DNA of 64,000 bases from Rhinopomastus cyanomelas (taxonomy: Eukaryota; Chordata; Aves; Bucerotiformes; Rhinopomastidae): positions 186,001 to 250,000 of the forward strand of contig VXBP01003622.1 in the NCBI GenBank assembly GCA_013400115.1, read 5' to 3'. The position numbers and the translations under genes were made by a program. Each line of letters starts with the position of its first letter. Position 1 is the first letter of the stretch. The notes below the pieces were generated by a model that was given only the letters and a program-made list of their open reading frames with translations, was not told the origin of the DNA and ran no database searches. Positions 25,741 to 39,334 of the stretch are shown one piece after another.

Positions 25741-26709
25741 ACTTCAGTGAATGCTTCTAACTCTCCTGATAATCAAGCATAGGTCCCTGGAAAGCAAATA
25801 ATGGACTTTCATGTTACAAAACCCATTGTAAACATGACATTTGTCACTGCAAAGCCAGCCCATGTGAAGCACTTGGCTACAGTCAGGAGGGCAGAACCTT
25901 TTTCTTATGCTTACAGTAAGAGCTGTCATCTGTGAATAAGGATCTGGCATCAGGTCCCCCATGTCTTTTCAGAAATGATAAGACACTGCACAACTACACC
26001 ATCTTTTTGATGCTAAAAATGCCAGTTTGGTTCTTTGGGGAGAGAACATTAACTTGACTCAGGTCCACACGCAAAAAGCTTCAAGAAAATGGGCAATCAA
26101 GAATTTTCTCTTCCACATATGTGGTGATGGAGATAAGAATTTGGAGACCTACAAGTGCTCTGCAGCTTTCTGGAGTGTATTTGGCTGTCAAAGCAAAAGC
26201 CTGCATAATTGGCTGTGCTGCTATCCATAATGTACTTGTGCACTTCAAAATCTGCAAGAGCAGAAGCCCTGAAAGCAGAATTACGAAGGTGAGCATGGTG
26301 CAATAGGATGTCTTTCACTGGTTTTCTGAGCCAGACCCTGTAACAAATGCAAGCACAGCACATGAGAAGAAAAGGGCCAATGAAATAGTATTGGAGTTAG
26401 GTGTCTGCCATTGCATATTGACTTGTCAGACTGTGACAATTCATCTTTTTCATTCTAGGTCTAAAAGCATTGTTATCCCGGTGGTAATTTCACAAGGTTT
26501 TATGTTGACGGGGTGAGTCCTGACTGGTACCACACAGGGAGTTGCCAAGTGTGCCCTGATTAGTAAAAAAATTGATGGGAAGAAGAAAAGTTCTTACACC
26601 ATCACTGCAAGGAACTGCTCAACATCTTTAAAGTCCCTTAGTTTAGCTTCCATCTGTTTTTTGAAGAATCTAGGCCTTTTCAAAAATAGTGCTGATGTGC
26701 TGTAGGGAG

Positions 26710-27222
26710 TTCACAGAATCACAGAGCATTAGGGATTGGAAGGGTCTTCGAAAGATCATCTAGCCCAATACCCCGCCACAGCAGGATCCTAGATCAAGTC
26801 ACACAGGAACATATCCGGGTGGGTTTTAAACATCGCCACAGAAGGAGACTCCACCATTTCCCTGGGCAGCCCCTTCCAGTGCTCCGTCACCCTCACCACA
26901 AAGAATTCCTTTCTCATATTGATGTGGAACCTCCTGTGTTCCAGCTTACACCCATTGCCCCTTGTCCTGTCACTAGATGACACTGAGAAGAGCCTGGCTC
27001 CATCCTCCTGACACACACATCCTCCTGACCCCTTCACATATTTTTAAATGTTAATTAGGTCACCCCTCAGTCTCCTTTTTTTCCAAACAAAGAGACCCAG
27101 CTCCCTCAGCCTTTCCTCATCACGGAGGTATTCTACTCCCTCCATCATCTTCATTGCTCTGCACTGGACTCTCTCCAGCAGTTCCATGTCCTTCTTGAGC
27201 TGAGGGGCCCAGAACTGGACAC
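26710..27222 (-). repeat. CR1 LINE 3' end, 510 bp
   Basis: Begins 'ttcacagaatcacagagcattagggattggaagggtcttcgaaagatcatctagcccaat' and runs through 'cagccccttccagtgctccgtcaccctcacc', 'cacccctcagtctcc' to 'gaggggcccagaactggacaca', all antisense CR1 3' sequence. Around 26996-27035 the phrase 'atcctcctgac' is repeated with a short 'acacac' spacer, a small internal duplication. Minus-strand frames 26789-27037 and 27044-27232 are pieces of the decayed CR1 ORF2 end. Confidence 0.95.
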
Positions 27223-30200
27223 ATTTATTCATTTAGATCTTTGTGTTAACGGGAGGTTAGAGTTCAACATTGCTGTTTTGGTTAGCCACTGAGCTGCGTG
27301 GAACAAGTTCCAAGGGAATAGGTGGAGACTACTAGAATGGCACCTGCTGTCCCTACTGCTTAGTTTTATTCGAGATACACAGAAGAATATTTGAAATACA
27401 TTTTCAGCAGCTGCTTCATCTTGCTCTGTGTAATCTCACTCTAAGGAGCATTCTGCATGAGAAACACTTGGGTGCTTCTCAACATACAAGAAATGTTCCC
27501 ATTTCACCAACATTTATAATAATCCGAGCTGCAGCAAAGCCTATGGAGAAATGTAAAGTCTGTGTTGTTGCAACTCTGAGATGTCAGTGGATTGCAATGT
27601 TGTCTATATGAGTTGAGCTTGAACCTGGATGTTTTCTCTTTCCTTAGCAGTGCTTCCTTGTACTGGAAACATGCAAAAAGACTTTATACAAGCCTTATTG
27701 AAACACTTGAACTGTCTGCAGACCCCTCTTCATTCACTCTTGGATGGCGAACATGGTGTCTCAATGCCTGTCAAGCCATGACAGGCCAAGCTACTTCTCT
27801 GTGTGCTAAAAACAGAAAAGAATGCCGAGGGGCTTTAAATCAATCCTAGCCTAGGGTTTGAGGTTATCCATGTGAGCATTGCCTTCTGCGCCTCCTAACA
27901 GCATCTTTTTCCTTTGGTGCACCAGAGAGCAACTCCCCACTCCTGAGGGAGGTACGTTAGCAGTCTTAGTCCTCATTTTTTCCTGGTGACTGGATTAAAT
28001 TTAACATTGTAATTGCTCTCTGCTAAGTTTATTGTATTTACTCAGTTTTCTGTGAAGTAGAAGTTAGATTGATAAGGGTTGGATGTTTTCTGTTACTGCT
28101 CATGTTCTGCTTTGACCTTCTTGGCTTCACAGATTTTCCCCTTTTCAAGTTACTAGCTGTATCTGAGATCTTAACATCAGTGGGCTGCTTTGTGGAAATA
28201 AATATTCATGAGATGGCTGCTGATAGCATCATATGGGTAGAAACAAATGCTTTTACAATAAATGGAATTTAATATTAATTGAGTGGTTTGGAGTTAAAGC
28301 AGGATATAAAGTGACAAGCTCATGGTACAGCAAACTGCCCTTTGCAGGAATCCAATTAGAAGAGTGAGCAGCAAATTGTAAGCAAACTTGCAATAATGAC
28401 ATGGAGGAAATACAGGAGTAGAGCATAATTTGGAGCCTGGGACCTGTCCCTTTGAATCTCTCATAATTTCCATGAATCAATATTAAGTTACTGTGTGGTG
28501 CCAGGTTTGCCTTCTTCAGCTCTTTCCTGGCAATGCTGCATCCCATCGCTCTAGTCAAACCAGAGGGAGACAGTGTGTTTCGCAATAAAAGGGCACATCA
28601 ATTAAAGGCACTGCTCCGCTACACGTCTGTCCGAGAAAGGGGGCTCATTTGTTAGGCTGCTTAAGTTACTTTGCGTTGAAAATCTTGTGCTGATGTTAGA
28701 GGGTTTTGCCTGATAACTTGAAGCCGTTACCTTTGCCATTTCCTTAGTGAGAATGATCAAGAGTTGTTCCCTTTCCAAATTGCAGTGTTTGCTCCTGACT
28801 TGGTAAAACAGATGATTTACTGAGCTGTGTCGTAGATGAATGGTTAAATGCTGCCTGGAGTAACCAAGTGCCTTTGACACAGACATATCGCATGTTCTAA
28901 TGAGAAATGTGAAGTGTTCATTGGGTTTGAATCGTTCAAAAATAGTTTCTCTAAACACTATCTATCATTTTCATCTGGCAGATGGAGCTGCAGAAGCTGC
29001 TATAGTGAGAGTTTGTTTGTGGCATTTCAGACAGCGTAGGTATTGTGTGAAACCGGCTTAGCGTGCCTCAAAAAGGAGGGCGCAGGATGTAAAGTGAAGG
29101 TGTAGGAGTGATAAAGACCTAAGCACAGCATCTGGGAAGTTGAGGCTGTGCTTCCAGGCTGATGGAAAAGCACGTGGGAAAAAAAACCAAGGAGCAAGTC
29201 TATTTATCTGTTCTGTCAAAATGGCTACAATCAGCCAGGAGGCAAATGAATAAACGGATCAACAAGTATTTCACACTTGTGTGTTCTCGACAGGAAATCA
29301 CAGATCTGAAACCAAATGTCTGGGACACAACTACCAGAAATAGCGACAAAATACTCTGCTGTTTAGTCTGCATTTTAAACATTTTTAGCTCACAAAATTC
29401 CTTGAATTAAAATACTGGAATAAAACAGGAACCTGTTACTACTGTTCCCAGTTAGTAGCAGAGATGAAAATAGTTGGAGTGGCTCTAACAACAGGACCTT
29501 GGTCCCAGCTGGAATCACCTTTTGCCTGCAGATACAAACACGTCTTGTTGGCCATGGTGATGGCTGCTGTCTTTGCTGCTCCCAAAGTGACTGTTTAATT
29601 GCTGCTCCAATGGCAGCAAAAGCACCACTGCTCTCGAATGTCAGAACATGAAAATGAAATGCATAAATACAGTGGGAGGAAAATGAATCTGAATTGCTGG
29701 AGGTGTCAGGACCGAACAATTCACCTAGGAGCAGACATCTCCGACGCTGCTCAAGGACTGTGTGTCTGCCTGTGCAGCCATGTCACTTCAAAAGCTCCAA
29801 GAAAAGGAAAACCTGAGCCAAGAGCTTGTGCTTAATTTATGTGTCTGCTTCTGAATAAGTGCCCGATGGTTCCAGGCGTGGTTCTTCATTCGTTAATAAC
29901 CATTCAAGTGTTTTTGCCACAGATGCAAACTGCAATTCTTGTGGGCTTTTTTCCTCCTTTTCCCCAGTCCCACATTTATCAGCACCAAAAGGTTATATAG
30001 ACCTTGTAGGTAGAATAAAGCTTTGGAAACAGTGCAAATAAAGAGAGCAGCCTATAAATAGAAAATATATTAAAATCTATCTGGTGTTAAGGGATCTAAT
30101 AATTAACAGAGGCTGACTGAGTTTCTCCTGTTTTACTTATCTAAAATGAACTTCTAACTTGAATTAGAATGTTCTCCTGTGATTAGTTTTGTTATTAGCT

Positions 30201-33200
30201 GTTCCTACACACTGATTAAGACAATGGGGAAACAATAGTGTATTTGCCCGGGTGTATACTTACTGAGAAAGAGTTTGTCATGAGGGTGAAAGGCATTTTT
30301 AATTGTCAGAATTATTCTGACTGATCTCTTAGAGGCAAAGTCTCTTCTACATCTGTTACTTTGTGGGTTTTTTTCATTTTTTGATTTTTCTATATAATTG
30401 GGAGGCTCCTAATAGACTTTGTGGTAACTTTTCCAATGTACCTCATACTCTGAGTCCTTTTTGTATAAGACATGTGTGTGTTTCCTGGACACTAATATTC
30501 AAGGAGCTTTGAATGCATTATTGTCTTGAAACTTCAAATTTGTCCTTTTCTTAGGAAACATTTTGTTACTTACTCATTTCAAGAACTTTCAGTATCATCC
30601 TTCTAGTCCCCTCTATCTCATGGTGTCACAGATACTTGCATATAATATTTTTAGAATTTTTCTTGTGGCTTATTTGGTCTGTGGAGCTGGTAATTTAAAA
30701 GAGACATAGTTTTTCTTTTCTGTTCATGTCTGTGATGACTAAGTGTGCTTAGTACTGCTTACTGCCTGTTGGTATTAATTAGATCTTTCTTACAGCACTG
30801 TTTGTCTCGGGGTTTGTTTGATATTATTGCCATTGTTGATGCTGTTTATTTTTTAGAAACGTTCTTGCAGCAAACACTGCCCTGTTTAATGCAAGTGCTG
30901 CTCTAAGGATCCTACCTGGTACAGGGACTTTGTATTCTGATGGATTAATTGATGGGGGTCTGTAGTGTTTAGCAAAGGGAGCCCAGTGGATTTGCTCAGC
31001 CCACACTGTCCAATTTAACCAGAACACTACTTCAGCGGATACAACTTGCTTCTCAGTGGTATAGCTCTATTAATGCAGAGCAATGCCCAAGGTACTTAGC
31101 CCAGCAGATAAGGAGGATTGGAGGGGGCAGAGCTCACACTAACATGCCTGCCTGTCTCCTGGCATCTGAGATATGTCACTGGGGTCTGACTCGGGTGTTT
31201 TTCCAGAGCTAGTTAGAGGTACCACAGCAGAATACACAACATGGTGTTTCTCCGTGGTTTTGCTCAGTGGATGGTAGTTTACTGTCTCTGATATTTGTGT
31301 TTCCTTGTCATATTTGTTAACCTTTGAATGCAAGAAACTCATTAAAGCAATTCCTCAGACACACACACTCCAGGCCTCCCCAGAGCTCTTGAGTCACTAC
31401 CAGATTAGTATCAGTGACAGCAAGAAGTGAATCTCCAAATGGGTTGATTGATAGTGAGATTAATGATCCTCAAGACTTCTGTCCAGGTTTATTATTTGGC
31501 GGCTTATAAATCTTTGCTTTCAGGGAGATGGGTGGGGAAGGAGGACCAGCTGGCTGCCACCCGGTCTGTCTATATTAGCATGATGAGGTGATGTACATAG
31601 CCCTGTCAGAACAGTAGCGTTAAGTAGTGTATTTTCAGCATTCTCATTATCTGCCAGGTACTAAATAATTTGCTTCTGTGCTCTTGGTGCCAGCTGCTCT
31701 TTCCTTTTCCTTTGTGCTCTGCTTCCAAAGGTATCTTTTTGTGCCGTTTCTAATTGTGTTCTAAACAGAGTTAGCAGAGAGACCATAAAAATTTTAACTA
31801 GCTACTTCTTTTCAAAATGCCTAATGAAAAAAGCCCACCCTCCAAATACACACTGATGAAGGAAGAGATAATCAGTCTTTTGATTTGTATCCTGGCCCCA
31901 AGTAAGATAAACATTAAATGTTTCCAGCAGTGTTGGGAAATCTTCCTAGTTCTCTCATGCAGCTTTAGTCCAGGTGCACGTGGACATGACTGTTGAGAAA
32001 GAGGGAGCTTCCCATCAAGTGTTCCATTACATTTAACAAACTGGCGTGTGCCTGAAGATGGGTAGAGCCATCAAAACAGGAAAAAACTCTGCCTACATTT
32101 CTAGCCTGTTTTTATGCTACACTTATGTCTCAGGCTGTGACTAGGGATACCTGAAATAATTGTCAGTTGAATGAGAAAGAAAGAATATTTCCATATTCAT
32201 AGGAAGGAAAGAATATTTTGGCGAAGGAAAGAGCAAGGCTCTGCCATGTTGACAGTAATTAGATGGAAGTAATTAGGGACATTAAGGTGAATGTTCCAAA
32301 GAGAGATACAATGTCTGCTCTCCTTTCTTGTGGGGAGATCATCTTTGTATTGGTATTCTTATAGCAATTTCAATTCACATGAATTAAGATGCTGCATTTA
32401 AAAGTAAATACCTGTATTTTAACCTCCCAGCATGCCACCCGGTTTTATTCTTTCCTTTCCTGAGATTCATCCCAAGGGAATTCATGTCCTGAAATGATAA
32501 TATCAAGTATGCCCAATTTCGAGTTCTTAGAGTTGCTACTAAAAGCTTCTCTCCAGTAAGAGGCAATCTTCATTGATTGCTGCAGTTCTTGTGATTACAG
32601 AACAACTCTTCACTTGGATAAATTTAGCTTCCTTCTGCGAGAAAGTTTTAGGCTCCTTTTTAATATTACATGATGTTTAGGGCATTGGAAATACACATTT
32701 TATAGGAACTGCCTAGGGTATTATTTGATTGGAAAAGGCATGTCTTTGTTTTCCTTTGTGATTTTCTAGTCTTTGTTATGAATGTTGCATTAAATAAATA
32801 GTTGGCTCAGAGAGAGGAAAATCAATATGTCAGGCTTATCTTTGGTTTTTAAAACTCTGCCTAGCTTTTAAACCATTTTAAGATACCACCTATAGGTTTC
32901 TCTACCCTACTTTTGCCAAAAGACATTTTAAGTTCTGAGTGGTAATGCATTTGGCCAGGGAGATTGTTCTCTTACAGTAGGAAATACTGATGAGTAAACC
33001 CACTGGGTCCTCTGTAAAATTGCTGTGTGTCCCACACAGCTGTCATGAGTATTGATTAAAGCAGGGGGGAAGTCTTGAGGCTTCTAGCCCTGTCTGAGGT
33101 CACCAGGAGAGTAATTAGCTACCAAGTATTACAGGGCCAAGTGTCATCCCAAATAAGGTTTCACCATTGCCTTCACTGCTCTCCAGGGATGCCAGGAAGA

Positions 33201-36200
33201 TGGGACAAGGAACCGTGAAAAACGTTTGTGCTGGGTTAAAGTAAGATTTATCCACTTACAGTTTGCAGTTAAAGAGCTTTCTAAGTGCATTTTTGCTCTG
33301 GCCACCTGGACACTTGGTGGTTGCACAGCTGATGAAGGGGGATGAACAGGAAAGCAGCTCATATTGGTGCCTAGTAACTGTTTAATTATCTGAACACCCT
33401 TCTAAAAATTATTATTTCTAGTATAGTGTCGAGTTCAATACCCCAAATGTGAGGTAAATGGGCGTTTAGTCTCGGGTGCAGGATAGTATCTCAGAGGATT
33501 AGGAGAAGAGGTTTTTTAATTTTGTGGAGAGCCATGTAGTCAGCTGGCTATAAATATTAAATTACCTGACTTTCTATGTCAGAAAACCCTAGTCCTGTTG
33601 ACAGATTAGTTTTTCAGGTGGTCAGTTTTACTTAGTGGTATGTTCTTCATCACAAATACTGTCTCAGATGTTGTCCACCATTTTCTTTTTTTTCCCATGT
33701 ACCTTTTCCCATCCTTTTTTCCATCTTTGTTTCTCTGTGAAACTGCAGAAAGTGTAGCTTCAACTAGATACAGTTGGACTGGTGATTAGAGTTTGGATCC
33801 TTTTAGCTTTTGCAAGAATCTGTTGTGTGTGCAAAACCTCACCAGGGTGGAAAAACATTTCTCCTCGTCCAGAAGAGGGCAAGGGACAGTCTCCTTCTCA
33901 CCATTCTTGGAAAGGATGCCAAGGACTTGTCATGCTCTGAACTTCTGAAACCTATTCAGGCACCATCTAGACCTCTCTGGTTACTGTCTCTCTGAGATAC
34001 TTAGCACTGCTCAAGATTACAGTCAGAAATTGCTCTGTGGGGAGGAGGCAAATTGTCTTTGGGAAGGATATGCAGGAGATGATTCTCATTATCGCTGAGA
34101 AATTTTCCTCCTTTTTCAGCTTTCCTTTGTCGTCTTAGGTTTTACGCATTCCTGCTTTGTATATCCTCCCGTAGCTCAAGTTTGGTCAGCCTTCACTGCC
34201 TTACTGCTCCAGCGTACCAAAAGTGCTTTTATAACTTGACTTTTGAATTCTGATCATTAAGCGGTAAGACCTGGGAAGGAAAATAATTGTAGAAAATTGG
34301 GGCAATATAAGCCATTTTCTGGACAAAAGAATGGCAGTGCAGATGTCCCTGTGATACAGTGAATGTAATATCACTACTCCATGCTGGTCACTTATTCATA
34401 TGTATAGGATCAGCTGTTTTCCATGTGGTTTTCTCTTCTCTTTTTCTTCTTAACGCTTGAGTCAGTTTTATTGCTCATAAAAAATCAGTGACTGATGACC
34501 TCAGCTAGAGGAGTGCAGACTGCAGACAGCTGTTGTCCAGGCTCCCGTCCTCTGCTCCACTGGTGACATGGTCGTGATTTGCAGCACTTCTGTTGTTTTG
34601 TAGTCTGTGACTCTTTTCTGAGGAGTCATTGCCAATTCTGACAGTGACAAATGCTTGCCAAGGAATAGTGAAGCTAGTTTAAAGTGTGGAGCCATGTGTT
34701 ACCAGTACACTTAACTGCATCCATGCGCTGATTTTAGTGCCAGCAGAAACCAATCTTAACCTGCCCCCAAGTTGGTCATGCATTAGGAGGCTATGACCCA
34801 AGAAGAGAGTAGTTGCAAGAAACTGGAGTTTTCCAGATGCTGTTACAGAAATAAAGTAAAAATTTGGTTACCAATGGAGAGGGAATGCTCCAGCCAACAG
34901 AAGTGTTTGGAAGTAGCTCCCTATTGAAGAGAGGAGCAATGAATGTGCCAGTCACTTCAGCATGTAAGGCAGGACATGACTCTTGGGTGTTCCCAGAAAG
35001 TGAAGCATTTCCCTTTGCTGTTTAACATGTTCAGCCACTATCCTGGTGGTTCCACTTACCACTATGGAGGAAGTTGCTTGCTCCTCTGCAATAACTTCTT
35101 GCTTCTTCTCTCCCTGCCTCAGCTGCTCTGGAACAGTGCAGATCCCTCATCTGTCATCTCAGATCAGGGGATGCTGCTTGTGCTAGATGGACTACAGAGG
35201 AGTGGAAGACACCACTGCTCTCAGAGTTATTCCCAGCACTCCCATCAACTACAGCAGACTAGGTGTGTTTGTACTGGAGGCACTAGTAACTAAACGCTAA
35301 GGCGCAATCGTCTTTGCAAAAAATAAAACATATCTGTACTTTCAGTCCATTATGTGATCTGGTTCTCCCTCTTGCTTATAGATAAGTATAAAGGGGAAGC
35401 TGCTTGAGGTTTATTAACTAATAACCAAAGAAACATGTTTTGAGTGTCAAAAATCTCATGAGGCATCTCTACTTCTAAAGAAGCTAATCGAGTATTTTGC
35501 TCGGTGGAGATGGAGCAAGCATTTAACCCAGCTAATCAGGACCATCTCTTGGCATATTTTTTATGCCTTCAGCTTGATAATAAGTTGCTGCTGCTCTGGA
35601 CTTTGCATCCTGTTAGCTTGCTTTAATATCTCACTGCCAGCATCTCTGCACAAACATTCTGGGCCAGGAGGATGCTCTCCCTCCTGTCATCTTTGCATTC
35701 CAGACCCTGCCTCTGCACCTTCTCTGGGGAGATGCTAATCTTGCAGTAGTTTACTTTCTGCATTTTGGTCCATATGTGACAACTGTGTGTCTGATCACCA
35801 CAATCTCGCACAGTTATTGTACCCTAGGGAAAGGGAGTCAAAAAAACATATGGGGCTAGAGAAAGCAGTGTGCTTCACTGCACACTGGTGTGTTCAGAGA
35901 CAACAGACTCCATATTTTTTTAGAAAAGATGTAGAGTCTCTGAAATCCTCTGGACTTGAAATTAAAGATTCGCTTTTCATGTGATTTGCTTTCTCAGACA
36001 GTGCTGCAGAAATACAAGACTTCTAAAATTGGAGTTTTGGTTGTTAAGATTTTAATAATCCTTTATGCCATTGGCAATTCCCAATTGCTCATTAACGAAG
36101 GATGGCTTCTATCAGGGGGAAAAAAAAGTCTGGTTTTTTTTTTTCTGCTGACAGTGTTTATTTCCTGAGCAACTGGGCACACAGGAGCACACACCTGCAC

Positions 36201-39180
36201 AGGTATCCATGGTGGGGTTAATAGTTACAGGGTTGTGTGAAAGCAGTTCTAGACATGCTCCTCATCTAGCCCTGCATCTGCTTCCACCTCTCTACACGGC
36301 TGCTTCTCCAGTGACTTGAAACAAGCAATTTTCTGCTCTGATCCTTTTTCCTTTATGCAGCCCTCCCCATATATGTACACACGTTTATTGCAGCCTCTTG
36401 TAGCCTTAGCAACAGCTGCTACTTAAGGTTTGTGTACCAAGGGAAAGGTAGTGGGTGGGGGAAATGCTAGGAGATAGATAGGAACATCCTAAACTGCGGG
36501 AGAAGGCAGATACTAAATTGTTTGAAATGCCTCTCAGTAGCCTTGATCCCAGCTATCAGTATTGATTACAAGCTAGACACAAGTTAGCAAAAGGCATTTT
36601 GGGCCCAAGCATTTCCTCATTGGACATTATCCAATCTGGGAGCTTGGAGGCATCTGACAGACGCCTGGAGATGCTGCCCCTTACTGGAGCTGCGCAGAGA
36701 GAGATACAAGAGTAGGAGAGATCCAGTGAGCATAACTTGCTGGAAAATTCCTCCCGTGAAATTGTATATCTCCATTTATAAAAGGTCTTTTAAAGATGGA
36801 TCCACTTTCTCCTGTGCTCAAGTTTGAGCCTGCATAGTCCCATTCTGGGTTCAGCAGCCTTCTTCTGTCACTGAGAGTCCCTGAACTGTGGAAGGAGATG
36901 CTAGGATGATGATACGATAGCCCATGCGCAGCAAGCTCAGCTATAGAGGCTAAACTTGGCGGCTGTGAAGTAATGAACGCTACTTTGGTACCCATACACG
37001 TAACACAGGAGTGTATGTTAGTGTGGTATCTGTGGCTTGAGAAGACCTCCAGTCAGTCAAAGTCCATTGTGACTGCCTTTTCCTAACAGCCACGGAAAGT
37101 CTTCCAGGAATAAAATGCAGACTTGTTAATGACATGAACGACTGCAGCAAACTTGACGATGTGACATATTCATTTACTACATTGTTATTCTGGCACTGTG
37201 CTCAGCAGAGATACCGGGGCTCTGGGTGTGCAGCTATCGCTGTCTTGGGCCTTACGATATCGCAAAATGTGATTACCCAGCGTGTTGAGGCTCTTAAGAA
37301 AACGCTATCTTATGGCTGCCCGAAAACCCGCAATGCCAGCCTATCAGAGCCTCTCCGGGTATAAAATAACAAATTAACAAAAAAGAATTGCTTTTCTTAA
37401 GAATCACCAGCTTCAAAAAGTCATGTAAATCCCTGTGTAACAGTCTGTCTTTTTTATCAAACACCTTCTTAAGGCCTTCATTACCAGAGAAGCCGTTCAA
37501 GGATTTTTGTAGTATTAACTCAAGGGAAAGAGCCCCAAATACATCAAAATCAGGAACATTTTGCCTGTTTCATATTCATAGTTTCTTCTTTATGTGTGAC
37601 TGATTTATTCTGCTGCGTGCCCCCAGGGTGTGCATTGTCCAAAATAAAGGCTGCAAAAAAAAACCCCAGAAAAAAAAAGGAGAACAGGGAGCAAGTAGGA
37701 CGGGGGGAGTTCAAGCAGTGGCTTTAAACGCTGCAAGACTATTGCACGTCTTGCGTCCCCGTGTGTGAATTTACCTTCTGTTTCTTAACAGAAGCATACT
37801 CCCTAAATAAATAACGTCACCGCGATGCAAGGCATCGTGCCTCAAAATAGAAAGCTGCTGCGAGACAATTACTCCATGCTGTGAAATCCACTCTCCCCTG
37901 CTTCAGTATTGTCTCAAGTTGTGCTGCCGTATCATGTGCTCGCATTATAAAGTGCTGCGACTGTGCAGCAGAAAGTACAGGTGCATAGAAAGCAACCACC
38001 CATGATTGTTTTAGGTTCTGGTTTTGCCTAAGTGGTTTGATTTTCCGTGACTTTTTTGTCGTCTGGCACGTCTGAACGTTGAAAACAAAGGGAGCATGAA
38101 TTACTTGGACAAAGTCAGCAGAGCAGCGCTGCAGAGCGGGCTCTGTGGGCAGACAGCACAATGCCCCAAGTACAGAGAAGCAGATTGCAAGGCAGAAACT
38201 TAGAAGCTACCGTGGGCAAATAGGTTTTAGCAAGAGAACCAGCAACCTGCAAGCATTGCCCAGGTGTTGAGGAGCAGTTCATTGAGGGCTGCAGTGAAGG
38301 GGATCCTTCTGCAGTAGGAAGCTATTGTTAAGCACCCCAACAGATGAGAGCAGACCCTTCTCCCGCCACAATAGCTGCTTACACCAAGCAAGGTTCATTA
38401 AATATTCAGTTCCAGCCTCAAGCAGCTCATTAAGTCAGCAATGAGCAGTGACGCTGGTGTTGGAAAACCCTGCCTCCCCGGATCTCTTCATGTTATTCTG
38501 CTCAGTACCTTTTCAGTGATGACCAGCCTGTGCTCTCTGCTTTGCATTAAATACAGGTAAAACAGAGTCAGGTGGATTTAAGTTCTATTCTTTAGAGGCC
38601 TTCTCAGAGGTGAATCATGAGGCCCAGCTAAGTGCCTATTGCTTTTCTCTGTAGCAGAGTATGTAAGACAAGTTCGCAGTAGGAGACTGGGATGAGGGTT
38701 ATGTGGCTTTAGCGTTAAACGAACAAATACTTGTAATGCTTGAAGGGTAACTTTTCTAGCAGAACACCATGAGGTGCAGCAGTGACAGGTGCTGTATTAC
38801 TCTCTGTCAGCTGTTACACCACAGAAACTTTTACAGTAAGTGTATTTTTCCTGGAAATGCTAGCGTCTTGCGTGGACTTTGGCTTGAACTGCGTGCTGAA
38901 TGTGCTTCTTGTGTGCAGAGTGTCCTTCTGAATGATGTATTTTAAACCTGTTTTGCGACCACAAACTTTTGTGAGTATAATTTCGTATTCAGTAGTACTT
39001 AGTGGCAATATACAGAGGCACTTATGATGGTTGGATGTCAAATGCCAGGAATCCAAAACTGGGATTTTAGTTATAGAAAACTCATGTGTGTCATCATGCA
39101 TCAGTGTTTTAAAACTAAGATGTCTGAAAGTGCAGAACAGAAATGGAGAAGCAGAACCTGTGCAGAAGTTGATGGCTATT
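27223..39180. other. 12 kb of intron without recognisable repeats or genes
   Basis: I find no CR1, SINE, LTR, tRNA or exon here. Small features are A-rich and T-rich runs (for example 36138-36147 and 37655-37678), several TAATTA-type motifs, and short open frames without family resemblance. The lack of repeats over this length is not rare in birds, but makes it a natural place to look for conserved regulatory DNA. Confidence 0.6.
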
Positions 39181-39242
39181 TTCTCACAAGGCATTTTTCC
39201 ACATCCTGAATCTACTTTTTAATTTTCTTTTTCCTTTAACAG

Positions 39243-39334
39243 AAAGTGTTTTCAGACTGCCCATTTCTATGTGGAGGACAGCAGTTCCCCCCGTGTGGTC
39301 CCAAATGAAAGTATTCCCATTATACCTATTCCAG
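39243..39334 (+). CDS. PTPRG: PTPRG exon: cytoplasmic juxtamembrane segment
   Basis: A 92-base exon after ttttctttttcctttaacag and before gtaaga. Its first base A completes the Arg codon split at 12531, then it reads KCFQTAHFYVEDSSSPRVVP NESIPIIPIP and ends with the first G of an Asp codon (phase 1). This is the cytoplasmic linker between the membrane helix and the first phosphatase domain, and matches mammalian PTPRG nearly residue for residue (recalled). It contains Tyr in HFYVED and a Ser-Ser-Ser-Pro run, plausible phosphorylation points, which is inference. No domain lies here; the linker positions the phosphatase domain under the membrane. Confidence 0.96.

Larger units (their letters stand above)
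12532..39242 (+). other. PTPRG: PTPRG intron, phase 2 (26.7 kb)
   Basis: The largest intron in the window, from donor gtgagc to acceptor cttttt ccctttaacag-type tract (ttttctttttcctttaacag). It contains MIR-like fragments at 12869-12960 and 17719-17775, CR1 fragments at 14297-14508, 16975-17032 and 26710-27222, an AT-rich stretch (25090-25740) and a candidate decayed cassette exon (18677-18756). I looked for a clean copy of the mammalian juxtamembrane cassette exon and did not find one. Other stretches over 300 bases hold nothing I can identify. Confidence 0.85.
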
